Assembly (NCBI RefSeq): GCF_030499515.1
Contig: NZ_JASTWJ010000001.1
Coordinates: 4,630,001-4,694,000, forward strand
Direction: 5' to 3'
From: Streptomyces sp. DT2A-34
GTDB lineage: Bacteria > Actinomycetota > Actinomycetes > Streptomycetales > Streptomycetaceae
Length of the DNA stretch: 64,000 nt
Positions 1-7,710 of the stretch are shown one piece after another; the first letter of the stretch is position 1, and every line of letters starts with the position of its first letter. The notes below the pieces were generated by a model, which was not told where the DNA came from, did not search any database, and was given only the letters and a program-made list of their open reading frames with translations. The position numbers and the translations under genes were made by a program.

Positions 1-214
1 CCACCCTGTCGTGGTCCTCGTCCGTGAGCGTCACACCGAAGTGCGTCTCGCAGTACGCCTTGGTCGCCTCGTACCGCTTCCGCAGCTCCTCCTGGGTCGG
101 CGTGGCCCCCGCCAGCTCGGCGATCAGGTCACGCATGGTCATCCCTCGCTCGCGGGCGAGGACCATGAGGCGGTCACGGACAGCAGGGTCGACCTTGACG
201 GTGGTGTCAGCCAT
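1..214 (-). CDS. Antitoxin-like small protein (C-terminus off the window edge)
   Basis: The reading frame begins with ATG at 214 and runs off the left edge, so only about 71 residues are visible. It opens MADTTVKVDPAVRDRLMVLA, a short beta strand followed by an alpha-helical stretch, which is the look of a ribbon-helix-helix antitoxin N-terminus. A second helical segment contains PTQEELRKRYEA. A partner toxin, if present, lies outside the window. There is no Shine-Dalgarno sequence. A TATACT -10-like hexamer at 226-221 (minus strand) sits six bases before the ATG, so the mRNA may be leaderless. A perfect palindrome at 222-238 covers this promoter and suggests autoregulation. The family assignment is by appearance only. 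Confidence 0.55.
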   Translation of the reverse strand, partial: MADTTVKVDPAVRDRLMVLARERGMTMRDLIAELAGATPTQEELRKRYEATKAYCETHFGVTLTDEDHDRV

Positions 215-221
215 GAGGGCA

Positions 222-238
222 GTATACCCACGGTATAC
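222..238. promoter_or_regulatory. Palindromic operator candidate
   Basis: GTATACC, three bases, GGTATAC: a perfect 7-bp inverted repeat centred on position 230, directly upstream of the antitoxin-like gene starting at 214. It overlaps the probable -10 hexamer, as expected for an autorepressed promoter. Binding of the gene product is inferred. Confidence 0.5.
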
Positions 239-242
239 CACC

Positions 243-962
243 TCAGGCCGCTCTAGTACGACGGCCATCGAAAACGCTCCATTTCTCTTGAAGGAACCGC
301 CGGGCGAATCCGCCCGGCTTTCGGAAATCAACCTCAACAGCCGTGACACGCAGGGCTGTTGGTGCCACGGTGCGGCGCATCCCACCCCGCAGCCGGGCCT
401 CGACATGGCCGTACGCCGACCCCACCGACCGGGGCCACCCACCCGTCACCGCCGCCCGCACCTGGGCGTTACTGGCACCCCGCCGCCACCACTCGTCCAC
501 GAGCGGCGCGAGCCGCCGCGCCTCGGCGGCGTCGAGCGTGAGGCGCCGGTCGTACTCCCCGAGCAGGAGCAGCAGACGCACGGCTTCGGCGGTACGTGCG
601 CCCGGAGACGCCCGCCGACCCGGGACTTTTTTGGTTTCACCCGTTCGTGGCGCGGCTTCGTACGGGGCGTCGAACACCTCGTACGCGACGGAGACTTGTC
701 CCGCCGCCGCACCCTCGCCCGCCTCGCGCACAACCCGCCGCAGATACCGCCGTTCCTCCAGCTCACGCAGGGCGGCGACGACCCCCGCCCGCCCCTCGGC
801 GCTCGGCGAGGCAAGCGCGCGGAGGGTGACGCGGGTGTGGTGCGGGAGGGCCAGCAGGTACGTCAGTACGCTCACCGCGCGCCAGGAGATACTCCGGTCG
901 CGGAGAAGGGCGGCAGAGAAGCCTGAAAAGACGCGCGCAGGCGTCGTACGATACGTACGCAT
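243..962 (-). CDS. Winged-helix DNA-binding protein
   Basis: About 239 residues, starting at MRTYRTTPARVF. Residues 5-75 read as a winged helix-turn-helix: helix SISWRAVSVLTYLLALP, helix ALASPSAEGRAGVVAALREL, then the wing ERRYLRRVV. This resembles the N-terminal domain of actinobacterial phage- or plasmid-type replication/transcription wHTH proteins. The rest is Arg/Ala-rich with a predicted helical segment EAVRLLLLLGEYDRR. A further ATG lies upstream at 1007 and would add 15 residues; an AGGAG sits about 12 bases before the 962 start, so the start is not certain. No function beyond DNA binding can be supported. Confidence 0.6.
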   Translation of the reverse strand: MRTYRTTPARVFSGFSAALLRDRSISWRAVSVLTYLLALPHHTRVTLRALASPSAEGRAGVVAALRELEERRYLRRVVREAGEGAAAGQVSVAYEVFDAPYEAAPRTGETKKVPGRRASPGARTAEAVRLLLLLGEYDRRLTLDAAEARRLAPLVDEWWRRGASNAQVRAAVTGGWPRSVGSAYGHVEARLRGGMRRTVAPTALRVTAVEVDFRKPGGFARRFLQEKWSVFDGRRTRAA

Positions 963-1100
963 CCGGAGGGAACGCTCCTGGTGTCGAGCCCCCGGGTGTT
1001 GGCGCACCGCGGGGGCATTTCTGTTGGCGTGACTCTAAGGCCACGCAGAGCGACGATTGCAAGTCGAAACCGCCTTTTCCCTGGCGGAAGTTCGCGTTCT

Positions 1101-1496
1101 TCACTCCTGGGAGTGAAGGGCGGTGCACAGCAGCCGCGTATGCACGAGGCGGTCGGGGGTCGTCGGGCGGTAGCGCCAACTCAAGGGCCAGGTCAGGCCG
1201 TCGAGCGCGGGCACCGGGACGTACGAGACATGGCCCGGAGCGGCGGTGAAGCGGGTGACGCCGTCGGGCCACGCGCGGTGGGACGTACTGCCCACCGGCA
1301 CGAGGAAGTAGACCCCGCGCCGACCCGTCGCCGTCTCGACGATCGGCCCCGGATCACCTCCGGTCATCCGCGCGAGCCAGTCGGCGACGTCCCGGCCCTC
1401 CTCGCCGTCGACTCGGATCGCGTCGAACTGGACGCCGGCCTTGTGGAGTTGAACGCCGGTTGCCGGGATCCAGGTCAGGTCACTTTGCGTATTCAC
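1101..1496 (-). CDS. Conserved-looking hypothetical protein
   Basis: About 131 residues from a GTG at 1496. The visible sequence is WIPATGVQLHKAGVQFDAIR, then DVADWLARMTGGDPGPIVE, then RRGVYFLVPVGSTSHRAWP. The pattern of a strand-rich domain with G-S-T-S-H-R-A-W recalls the N-terminal region of bifunctional primase-polymerase-like proteins of actinobacterial mobile elements, but no catalytic motif is present and I do not assign that function. The frame stays open to 1622, which would overlap the start of the divergent regulator at 1622, so an internal start is preferred. The stop codon lies inside a short palindrome at 1099-1118. Confidence 0.55.
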   Translation of the reverse strand: MNTQSDLTWIPATGVQLHKAGVQFDAIRVDGEEGRDVADWLARMTGGDPGPIVETATGRRGVYFLVPVGSTSHRAWPDGVTRFTAAPGHVSYVPVPALDGLTWPLSWRYRPTTPDRLVHTRLLCTALHSQE

Positions 1497-1548
1497 GGGG
1501 CCAGTTTGCGGGTGCGGGGCTAGCGTGATCCATGACTCTGCGTTGCCG

Positions 1549-1608
1549 GTTGAACACGGTTGAGGACCGGCGTCCGCGAGTTGTGACCGGTTGAGTTCGG
1601 TTGAGTTC
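1549..1608. repeat. Four GGTTGA decamer repeats upstream of the XRE gene
   Basis: Two head-to-tail pairs of 10-bp units: GGTTGAACAC and GGTTGAGGAC at 1549-1568, then two identical GGTTGAGTTC units at 1589-1608. They end one base before the GGAGG ribosome site of the regulator at 1622. A 10-bp period places the units on one face of the helix, so they could be regulator-binding iterons. The sequence is observed; the role is inferred. Confidence 0.45.
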
Positions 1609-1621
1609 GGAGGTGACCGCA

Positions 1622-2458
1622 ATGGCGCGGGCGGAGAACAAGACGGAGGCAGGCGGTACGGCCCATTTGGTCGCCGCCCTGGCGAAGGCGTTGCGGGAGC
1701 AACACGGGCTTACGCAGCCACAGTTGGGCGACAGGCTCGGGTACACGGCAGCGGCGATCAGCGCGATGGAGACGTGTGCGCAGCCCGCGAGCGATCAGAT
1801 GCTGGTGGGGTTGGAGCAGGAGATCGGGGGCGGGCTGGGTGTCTTCGAGAAGGCGCGTGAGTTGATGCGGCTGGACAAGTACCCGGCGCAGTTCAAGAAC
1901 TACGTACTCCTGGAGCAGCGGGCGTTGACACTCTCCACGTACGTCACCTTCGTGGTGCACGGCCTCTTCCAGACAGAGGAGTACGCCCGTGCACTGATCG
2001 GCGGCGGCTATCCACCTCTCAAGGACGAGCGTGTGGAGGAGCTGGTCGAGGCACGGTTGGCACGACGGGCGCTCTTCGATCGGGATCCGACGGCACTGAT
2101 CGAGCTGGTCGTAGAGGAGTCCGCGCTGCGGCGCACGATCGGCGGCCGGGAGGTTATGCGCGAACAACTGCTGTACCTCGCCGAGTGCGCGCAGCGCCGC
2201 AACGTCACCTTCCAGGTGCTACCCCTAGACTGCGGGCTGGGTGGTGAGCACTTCGGCGCCCACGGCGAGATGACCTTGGTGGAAACCCCGGAGCACGAGC
2301 ACCTCGTCTACCTGGAAGCGCAGGATGAAAGCCTCCTCGTGAGCACCCCGACCAAGGTGACGACATACGCGCATCGCTATGCGAAGATCCGTTCACAGGC
2401 CATGGGCCCACGGGAATCGCTGGGCCTCATCAAGCAGTTGGCAGGAGAACTCCAGTGA
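1622..2458 (+). CDS. XRE-family regulator with DUF5753 domain
   Basis: 278 residues. The N-terminal helix-turn-helix is at about residues 15-65 (ALREQHGLTQPQLGDRLGYT followed by AAISAMET), and the remainder is a DUF5753 domain with the usual LFQTEEYARALI and VVEESALRR motifs. The start is fixed by GGAGG at 1609-1613, eight bases before ATG; an in-frame TTG at 1601 would lie before that site. In Streptomyces such proteins are paired with small DUF397 proteins and affect development or antibiotic production (WhiJ/AbaA-like systems). The next gene, overlapping by four bases, is exactly that partner. Ligand and targets are unknown. Confidence 0.88.
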   Translation: MARAENKTEAGGTAHLVAALAKALREQHGLTQPQLGDRLGYTAAAISAMETCAQPASDQMLVGLEQEIGGGLGVFEKARELMRLDKYPAQFKNYVLLEQRALTLSTYVTFVVHGLFQTEEYARALIGGGYPPLKDERVEELVEARLARRALFDRDPTALIELVVEESALRRTIGGREVMREQLLYLAECAQRRNVTFQVLPLDCGLGGEHFGAHGEMTLVETPEHEHLVYLEAQDESLLVSTPTKVTTYAHRYAKIRSQAMGPRESLGLIKQLAGELQ

Positions 2459-2739
2459 CTGGCACCCTGCGGTGGTTCAAGTCCAGCTACAGCAGCGCCA
2501 GCGGCGGCGAATGCCTCGAAGTCGCCTACGCCTGGCGCAAGTCGTCGTACAGCGACAGCGGCGGCGGGGCCTGCGTCGAAGTCGCCCCCTGCCCCCAAGC
2601 CGTTTCCACCGCCATCCACATCCGCGACTCCAAAAACCCCGACGGCCCAAACCTCACCGTCTCCGGCAAGGCCTGGGCCGCGTTCATCTCGTCACCGGCC
2701 TACCAGACCGCGGGATGCCTCAGCGCCTCGTACGTGTAG
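2455..2739 (+). CDS. DUF397 protein with duplicated N-terminal half
   Basis: 94 residues starting with GTG inside the stop region of the upstream XRE gene (four-base overlap, so translationally coupled). DUF397 proteins normally carry one W-x-K-S-S-Y-S...C-x-E-V-A motif and end soon after RDSK...WxxF. Here the motif occurs twice in succession: WFKSSYSSASGGECLEVA at residues 7-24 and WRKSSYSDSGGGACVEVA at 27-44, followed by a single HIRDSKNPDGP and WAAFI. The last dozen residues (AYQTAGCLSASYV) look atypical and are read from DNA that also encodes the end of the convergent lipase, a 40-base overlap. DUF397 proteins are thought to act with the adjacent DUF5753 regulator. Confidence 0.85.
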   Translation: MTGTLRWFKSSYSSASGGECLEVAYAWRKSSYSDSGGGACVEVAPCPQAVSTAIHIRDSKNPDGPNLTVSGKAWAAFISSPAYQTAGCLSASYV

Positions 2740-3584
2740 CGGAGCGGGGCGCGCCGCTCGTTCCTCTCCCCCCAGTGTGCGCCGTTGTCGTCGGACCACT
2801 TGAACTTGTACTTCTTGTTGCCGCCGGCGCTCTTGATGCTGCTGTGCTCAAGCCCCTGGTTGACGTAGTAGACGACTTTGTGCGCGGCCTTCATGCCGAT
2901 GGCGGAGCCGCTGTGAACGGCGTCGTCGTCGCTGGAGCCGATGAGGGTCCAGTCCGTCTTCATCCTGGACTGCGGGTTCTGCCCGGCCCACGAGAGGAAG
3001 TTGCTACGCGGCTTCAGGTCACTGCACTGCTTGTGCCCCTGGGCGGCGCATGACCGCGCCATGCCGGCGCCCTTGAACGGACTGCCGAGGGTGACCACGT
3101 CCTCGACGTAGAGGTAGTTCGGCCACTTGCTCGATGAGCCGTACTTGTTCACGCCGGTGATGGCGGCGCGAATTACCTGGCCGCCCATGGAATGGCCGAC
3201 CACGTCGACCTTCTTGCCGTGCCGGGAGTAATTCTTGTAGATGTCCCAGGCGAGGAGACGGCCGAGTTCCTGGATTCGGGTGTCCAGGTTTCCGTTCACC
3301 TTGCGGGTGCAGTTGGTGTTTTTCTTGTAGTACCCCCAGGTGACGAACTTGCCCTTCCAGCCCTTCGTGCGAAGGTCGGACATGGCCTTGCCCCAGACCG
3401 CCTTGCAGTCCTGCTTGGCGTTGGCGACTTCGAGATGCTTCCCGTCGAGGCCGTGAATGAAATACACGGCGTTCTTCACACCCGCGGTACGGGACGGAGC
3501 CGCGCTGGCCTCCCCCGCCGCCATTCCCATCATGACTCCCGCGGTCGCCGTGGCGACCAGGGCACGAACAAGTCTGTTCTGCAA
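2700..3584 (-). CDS. Secreted alpha/beta hydrolase (triacylglycerol lipase-like)
   Basis: About 294 residues. A Sec signal peptide (NRLVRALVATATAG ... EASA) precedes the mature enzyme. The fold is marked by YFIHGLDGKH near residue 42 (oxyanion region) and VDVVGHSMGGQVI near 130 (nucleophile Ser in GHSMGG). Candidate acid and base residues are in SSDDDAVHSG near 220 and GLEHSSI near 248. I prefer the TTG at 3584 because GGGGGAAG lies just upstream of it; an ATG at 3599 overlaps that site and has no ribosome site of its own. Two Cys pairs (NAKQDCKA/NTNCT and SCAAQGHKQC) suit an extracellular disulphide-bonded protein. Substrate is unknown. The 3' end overlaps the convergent DUF397 gene. Confidence 0.85.
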   Translation of the reverse strand: MQNRLVRALVATATAGVMMGMAAGEASAAPSRTAGVKNAVYFIHGLDGKHLEVANAKQDCKAVWGKAMSDLRTKGWKGKFVTWGYYKKNTNCTRKVNGNLDTRIQELGRLLAWDIYKNYSRHGKKVDVVGHSMGGQVIRAAITGVNKYGSSSKWPNYLYVEDVVTLGSPFKGAGMARSCAAQGHKQCSDLKPRSNFLSWAGQNPQSRMKTDWTLIGSSDDDAVHSGSAIGMKAAHKVVYYVNQGLEHSSIKSAGGNKKYKFKWSDDNGAHWGERNERRAPLRYTYEALRHPAVW

Positions 3585-3740
3585 CAAGACTTCCCCCATG
3601 AGCCGGGACCGCAATTCGCTGCGGTCCTCCCCGTTTTTCTTCTCGACCTGAATGAGGGCGCGCGTTCATGCCAGGTTGCTTCGAAAGGCGATCTTTTTGA
3701 AACCTTTCAGCTTGCTGTCGGCTTCCTGTCCGTACACACA

Positions 3741-3779
3741 GAACTGCGCCGCGTCCGGAAATCGGACGCGGCGCAGTTC
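3741..3779 (-). terminator. Strong hairpin terminator of the CHAP gene
   Basis: A perfect 17-bp inverted repeat (3741-3757 and 3763-3779) with a GAAAT loop, 50 bases downstream of the CHAP-protein stop codon at 3829. There is no T-run, as is usual for Streptomyces terminators. Confidence 0.75.
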
Positions 3780-3828
3780 TTCGAACTAACCGGAATTACG
3801 GACTACGGATGGAGGCGTTCCTGCAGGG

Positions 3829-4827
3829 TCAGAACGTGTTCGCGTTGAGGTCCTGCTGGAGATGGCGGGTGGTGTCGGGGCCCCACTGGCCGTCGACGCC
3901 CGCGCCCACCTTCTTCTGCAGGGCCTTGACCGTGTTCGGGCCGATGGCGCCGTCCGCGGTCACCTTCAGGTAGGTCTGGAGGGCCTTCTTCGTGAGCGGC
4001 CCGAAGGAACCGTCGACGGACAGCTTGGCGCCGTGCGAGTTCAGCGAACGCTGGAGCGCGGCGCAGGTCGCGGGGCCGAACTGGCCGTCGACGACGAGCT
4101 TCCCGGCACCCGGCGGGCGCGGAGTCGGCTTCTGCGGCTTGGTGCCGCCCTTGAGGGCGGACTTCATCATCTTGTCCGAGGCGGGCCCGTACTCACCGTC
4201 GACCGTGAGGCCGTACTTCTTCTGGAAGGCCTTCACCGCCGACTCGGTGGCGGGGCCGAAGTCCCCGTCGACGACCAGCTTCGAGCCCATGACCTTGTTC
4301 AGGTTGCCCTGGAGGGTCTTCACCGCCGCGCCCTTGGAGCCCCGGCGCAGGATGCCGTCGGTGGGCGGGAGCGGCGCGGCGTTGCCGTAGGCGGGGCGGC
4401 CGTAACCCACGATCTCGGAGGAGTAGCGGTCCCGGCGCAGGACCTTGTCGCTGGTGTTCCCCTCGATGGTGGTGATCTTGCCGCTGGAGTGGACGGCCTC
4501 GACCACGCCGACGTGGTCGATGTTGTCGATGGACCGGGTGCCGCTCCAGTCGAAGAACACGACGTCGCCCGCGCGGATGCCGCCGACCCCGTAGTGCCAG
4601 CGCCCCTTGGACTGGAACCTCCGGGCGTGTCCGACCGTCCACGCGTGCTTGCCGAAGATCGCGTCGAGGTTGTCCGACTTGGCGGCGGCGTAGCTGACGG
4701 TCATGTTGCACCACGCGTCGTCGAAGCCGTACCAGTCGGTGATGAAGTTGTTGTTCGACCCGGGCGGGTTCTCACCGGTGCCGATCAGCTTGCGCATCTG
4801 CGCGAGCATCCCCTCCACGGACCCCAT
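3829..4827 (-). CDS. CHAP-domain amidase/endopeptidase with peptidoglycan-binding repeats
   Basis: 332 residues. Residues about 20-150 form a CHAP (NlpC/P60-like) domain with candidate catalytic Cys40 (DDAWCNM), His105 (NIDHVGVV) and Glu122 (TIEGN). The C-terminal half holds peptidoglycan-binding (PF01471-type) modules, recognised by six copies of the signature [VA]-D-G-x-x-G-P-x-[TS] near residues 196, 220, 246, 271, 291 and 312, with a Pro-rich linker (PQKPTPRPPG) near 231. CHAP enzymes cleave peptide or amide bonds of peptidoglycan. There is no N-terminal signal peptide or membrane segment, which is unusual for a housekeeping wall hydrolase and typical of phage endolysins. It is translated one base after the small gene ending at 4829. 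Confidence 0.85.
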   Translation of the reverse strand: MGSVEGMLAQMRKLIGTGENPPGSNNNFITDWYGFDDAWCNMTVSYAAAKSDNLDAIFGKHAWTVGHARRFQSKGRWHYGVGGIRAGDVVFFDWSGTRSIDNIDHVGVVEAVHSSGKITTIEGNTSDKVLRRDRYSSEIVGYGRPAYGNAAPLPPTDGILRRGSKGAAVKTLQGNLNKVMGSKLVVDGDFGPATESAVKAFQKKYGLTVDGEYGPASDKMMKSALKGGTKPQKPTPRPPGAGKLVVDGQFGPATCAALQRSLNSHGAKLSVDGSFGPLTKKALQTYLKVTADGAIGPNTVKALQKKVGAGVDGQWGPDTTRHLQQDLNANTF

Positions 4828-4828
4828 G

Positions 4829-5008
4829 TCACACCTGCCCGTTCTCGGGGAAGGCGGCGATGTCGCCCTTGACGACTACCTTCGGGTCCTGGCTCACCTT
4901 GCTCTGGTCCGGGTCGACATCGAAGATCCCGGCGCCGCCACGCGGCTCCACGGCCCTCGGTGCGGCCGCCGCCGCGGTCGCTGTCACCTGCTTTTCGGGT
5001 TCGGTCAT
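4829..5008 (-). CDS. Small 59-residue protein upstream of the CHAP gene
   Basis: Starts MTEPEKQVTATAAAAAPRAV and ends FPENGQV. Upstream is GGGGGA, a good ribosome site. The stop codon is followed after a single base by the CHAP start, so the two are translationally coupled. The protein has no membrane segment; its acidic middle (GIFDVDPDQSKVSQDPKVVV) shows no motif I know. It could be a chaperone, inhibitor or leader for the lysin-like protein. Function unknown. Confidence 0.65.
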   Translation of the reverse strand: MTEPEKQVTATAAAAAPRAVEPRGGAGIFDVDPDQSKVSQDPKVVVKGDIAAFPENGQV

Positions 5009-5067
5009 GTTGTTCCCCCATGAGTCCTGCCGAAAGATGCGAGGGCCACGGCAACTGCCGCTTTCCC

Positions 5068-6108
5068 TCAGGAAGTTGAGTCTGCTGGGACGGCGGACAG
5101 CTGTCGTTGGCGTGGCGCGCACTGTTTGTGTGCAGGGAGCGCACCCGCGCGCAGACCCGTCGGCGTGACGCCGTACGCGGCGCGGAACGCCCGGCTGAAG
5201 TCGGCCGGCTGGGCGAAACCCCAACGCGCCCCGATGGTGTGGACGGGCAGATGGCGCAGCGCCGGGTCGGCCAGGTCGCGTCGGCACCGCTCCAGCCGCT
5301 GGGCCTTGATCCAGGCGGCGACGGTCAGCTCCTGCCCCTGGAAGAGCCGGTGCAGATAGCGGGTGGAGATGTGGTGCGCGGCGGCGACCTGGTCCGGCGT
5401 CAGCCGCCGGTCGTCGAGGTGGTCCAGGATGTACAGCTGGATACGGCGCAGCAGTACCGGGGTCGCCGGGCCCTCCCCGTCGCCGGGCCGGTGGTCGAGC
5501 AGGGCCCGCACCAGCTCGGTCACCACCGCGCCCATGCGCAGCTCGCCGACCGGCCCGTACGGCGTCGCGTCCCGCGCGAGGCCGGCCAGGAACTCCGCTA
5601 CCAGTACCGCGAGTTGCTCACGTCCCGGTAACTCCCGCGCGACCGATCCCCCCAGGCCGTCCCGCTCCGTCCACGGCAGGTGCGCGGTGACCACCGTGTT
5701 CCGCGGTCGGGTCAGGTGCAGGCGGAACGGCCGGTCCGTGTCGAGCAGTACCGGGCCGCAGGCCCCGACCCGCACGGTCCGCCCTGCCTGTTCGAGCACT
5801 GCCTCGCCGCCCGTCACAAGGACGAGGTGATACCGGGCCGCGCGTGTCCCGCAGGGCCCGGCCGTCCCCCGTACCTCCGCGGCCGGACAGTCCACCGCGG
5901 ACACCCGTACGAGGCCCAGCTCCCGCGATCGCACGGTCGCGCGGAACCCCTGGTCGGCGGAGGCGTTGACCGGCCCGTACAGCCCGCTCAGCGCCTCCGC
6001 CCATGCCGTGACGCCCCGGACCGTCCCGTCCTCGCGGATGGCCGGGTGCGCTGACTCCGTCGCCCCGGCGGCGCCCGCCGGTCTCCCCCTGAATGACTGA
6101 GTACGCAT
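5068..6108 (-). CDS. AraC-family transcriptional regulator
   Basis: 346 residues. The N-terminal half (about 40-200) is a cupin-like AraC-binding domain of the type that follows a helix-rich start, with VLLDTDRPFRL in its middle. The C-terminal 100 residues form the double helix-turn-helix: LTPDQVAAAHHISTRYLHRLF, then AWIKAQRLERCRRDL, then IGARWGFAQPADFSRAFRAAYGVTP, which is the canonical AraC signature. The inducer is not deducible. It is separated from purA by a terminator and stands alone. No convincing ribosome site precedes the ATG at 6108. Confidence 0.88.
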   Translation of the reverse strand: MRTQSFRGRPAGAAGATESAHPAIREDGTVRGVTAWAEALSGLYGPVNASADQGFRATVRSRELGLVRVSAVDCPAAEVRGTAGPCGTRAARYHLVLVTGGEAVLEQAGRTVRVGACGPVLLDTDRPFRLHLTRPRNTVVTAHLPWTERDGLGGSVARELPGREQLAVLVAEFLAGLARDATPYGPVGELRMGAVVTELVRALLDHRPGDGEGPATPVLLRRIQLYILDHLDDRRLTPDQVAAAHHISTRYLHRLFQGQELTVAAWIKAQRLERCRRDLADPALRHLPVHTIGARWGFAQPADFSRAFRAAYGVTPTGLRAGALPAHKQCAPRQRQLSAVPADSTS

Positions 6109-6150
6109 GAGGTCACGCCCATAAACGTCCGATGGATGCGCACAGAAACG

Positions 6151-6172
6151 CCCGGCCGGAGAACCGGCCGGG
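6151..6172 (-). terminator. purA terminator
   Basis: CCCGGCCGG, loop AGAA, CCGGCCGGG: a perfect 9-bp stem about 60 bases past the purA stop codon. Between stop and hairpin, two extra copies of the GGAACGAGT stretch at the end of purA are repeated in tandem. Confidence 0.7.
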
Positions 6173-6230
6173 CGATCGCGCTCCCTGCTCCACGGGAACG
6201 AGTCCTGCTCCAGAAGGAACGAGTCCTGTC

Positions 6231-7514
6231 CTAAAGGAACGAGTTGATCTCGATCGTCTCGTCCCGGCCCGGACCCACCCCGATCGCGGAGATCGGCGCG
6301 CCCGACATCTCCTCCAGCGCCTTGACGTACGCCTGGGCGTTCTTCGGCAGGTCGGAGAAGGACTTGGCCTTGCTGATGTCCTCGCTCCAGCCCGGGAGCA
6401 TCTCGTAGACCGGCTTCGCGTGGTGGAAGTCGCTCTGGGAGTAGGGGAGTTCCTCGACGCGCTTGCCGTCGATCTCGTACGCCACGCAGACCGGGATCTC
6501 CTCCCAGCCGGTCAGGACGTCCAGCTTGGTGAGGAAGAAGTCGGTCAGGCCGTTCACGCGGGTCGCGTACCGGGCGATCACCGCGTCGAACCAGCCGCAG
6601 CGCCGGTCACGGCCGGTGGTGACACCCCGCTCGCCGCCGATGCGGCGCAGCGCCTCGCCGTCCTCGTCGAAGAGCTCCGTCGGGAACGGGCCGGCGCCGA
6701 CGCGGGTCGTGTACGCCTTGAGGATGCCGATCACGCGGCTGATCTTCGTCGGGCCCACGCCCGCGCCCGTGCAGGCGCCGCCCGCGGTCGGGTTCGACGA
6801 GGTGACGAAGGGGTACGTGCCGTGGTCGATGTCGAGGAGGGTGCCCTGGCCGCCCTCGAAGAGGACCACCTTGTCGTCCTCCAGCGCCTGGTTGAGGACC
6901 AGGACCGTGTCGGCGACGTACGGCTTGATCTTCTCGGCGTAGCCCAGCAGCTCCTCGACGACCTGCTCGGCGGCGATCGCGCGCCGGTTGTAGAGCTTGG
7001 TGAGGATCTGGTTCTTGGCGTCGAGGGCCGCCTCGACCTTCTGGGTCAGAATCGACTCGTCGTACAGGTCCTGCACACGGATACCGACGCGGTTGATCTT
7101 GTCGGCGTAGGTCGGGCCGATGCCGCGACCGGTCGTGCCGATCTTCCGCTTGCCGAGGAAGCGTTCCGTCACCTTGTCGACCGTCACGTTGTACGGCGTG
7201 ATGATGTGCGCGTTTCCGCTGATGAGGAGCTTCGACGTGTCGACGCCGCGCTCGTTCAGACCGCTCAGCTCGGAGAGCAGGACCGACGGGTCGACGACGA
7301 CGCCGTTGCCGATGACCGGGGTACACCCCGGGGAGAGGATTCCGGAAGGGAGCAGGTGGAGGGCGTACTTCTGATCACCCACGACTACCGTGTGGCCGGC
7401 GTTGTTGCCGCCTTGGTAGCGCACCACATAGTCGACGGAGCCGCCTAGCAGGTCCGTCGCCTTTCCCTTGCCTTCGTCACCCCACTGAGCACCGAGCAGC
7501 ACAAGTGCGGGCAC
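6231..7514 (-). CDS. purA: Adenylosuccinate synthetase
   Basis: 427 residues, full length. Catalyses GTP-dependent condensation of IMP and aspartate to adenylosuccinate, the first committed step from IMP to AMP. The N-terminal [11 protein letters not shown] (residues 8-18) is the PurA P-loop signature. [11 protein letters not shown] and the later [15 protein letters not shown] are IMP/active-site motifs, and the C-terminus ends INSFL. It stands alone between an AraC gene and a divergent diacylglycerol-kinase-like gene, with its own terminator. In this genus purA is chromosomal core. Confidence 0.98.
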   Translation of the reverse strand: MPALVLLGAQWGDEGKGKATDLLGGSVDYVVRYQGGNNAGHTVVVGDQKYALHLLPSGILSPGCTPVIGNGVVVDPSVLLSELSGLNERGVDTSKLLISGNAHIITPYNVTVDKVTERFLGKRKIGTTGRGIGPTYADKINRVGIRVQDLYDESILTQKVEAALDAKNQILTKLYNRRAIAAEQVVEELLGYAEKIKPYVADTVLVLNQALEDDKVVLFEGGQGTLLDIDHGTYPFVTSSNPTAGGACTGAGVGPTKISRVIGILKAYTTRVGAGPFPTELFDEDGEALRRIGGERGVTTGRDRRCGWFDAVIARYATRVNGLTDFFLTKLDVLTGWEEIPVCVAYEIDGKRVEELPYSQSDFHHAKPVYEMLPGWSEDISKAKSFSDLPKNAQAYVKALEEMSGAPISAIGVGPGRDETIEINSFL

Positions 7515-7649
7515 GCGCGTACACCCCTTCCGGGCGGGGCATGTCCAAGGTCAGGGGTGTACACGGAGGGTCTCCGCCGTGTAGACCACGACAGGTCGCG
7601 GCCGTCGTTGGCCGTGAACCGTCGGACCGGATGGCCCCGGAATAGACGA

Positions 7650-7677
7650 AGCCCCTGGCGCAATAGCGCAAGGGGCT
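7650..7677. other. Hairpin in the purA/7711 divergent region
   Basis: Arms 7650-7661 and 7666-7677 pair over 12 bp with one mismatch and an AATA loop, in the 196-bp gap between the divergent purA and diacylglycerol-kinase-like genes. Read leftwards it would lie in a purA leader; read rightwards it lies just before the ATG at 7711. It may be an attenuator or a shared regulatory element. No known riboswitch shape is evident. Confidence 0.35.
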
Positions 7678-7710
7678 CTTGCACAAAGATGCTACCCGAG
7701 GAAGCGAGGC

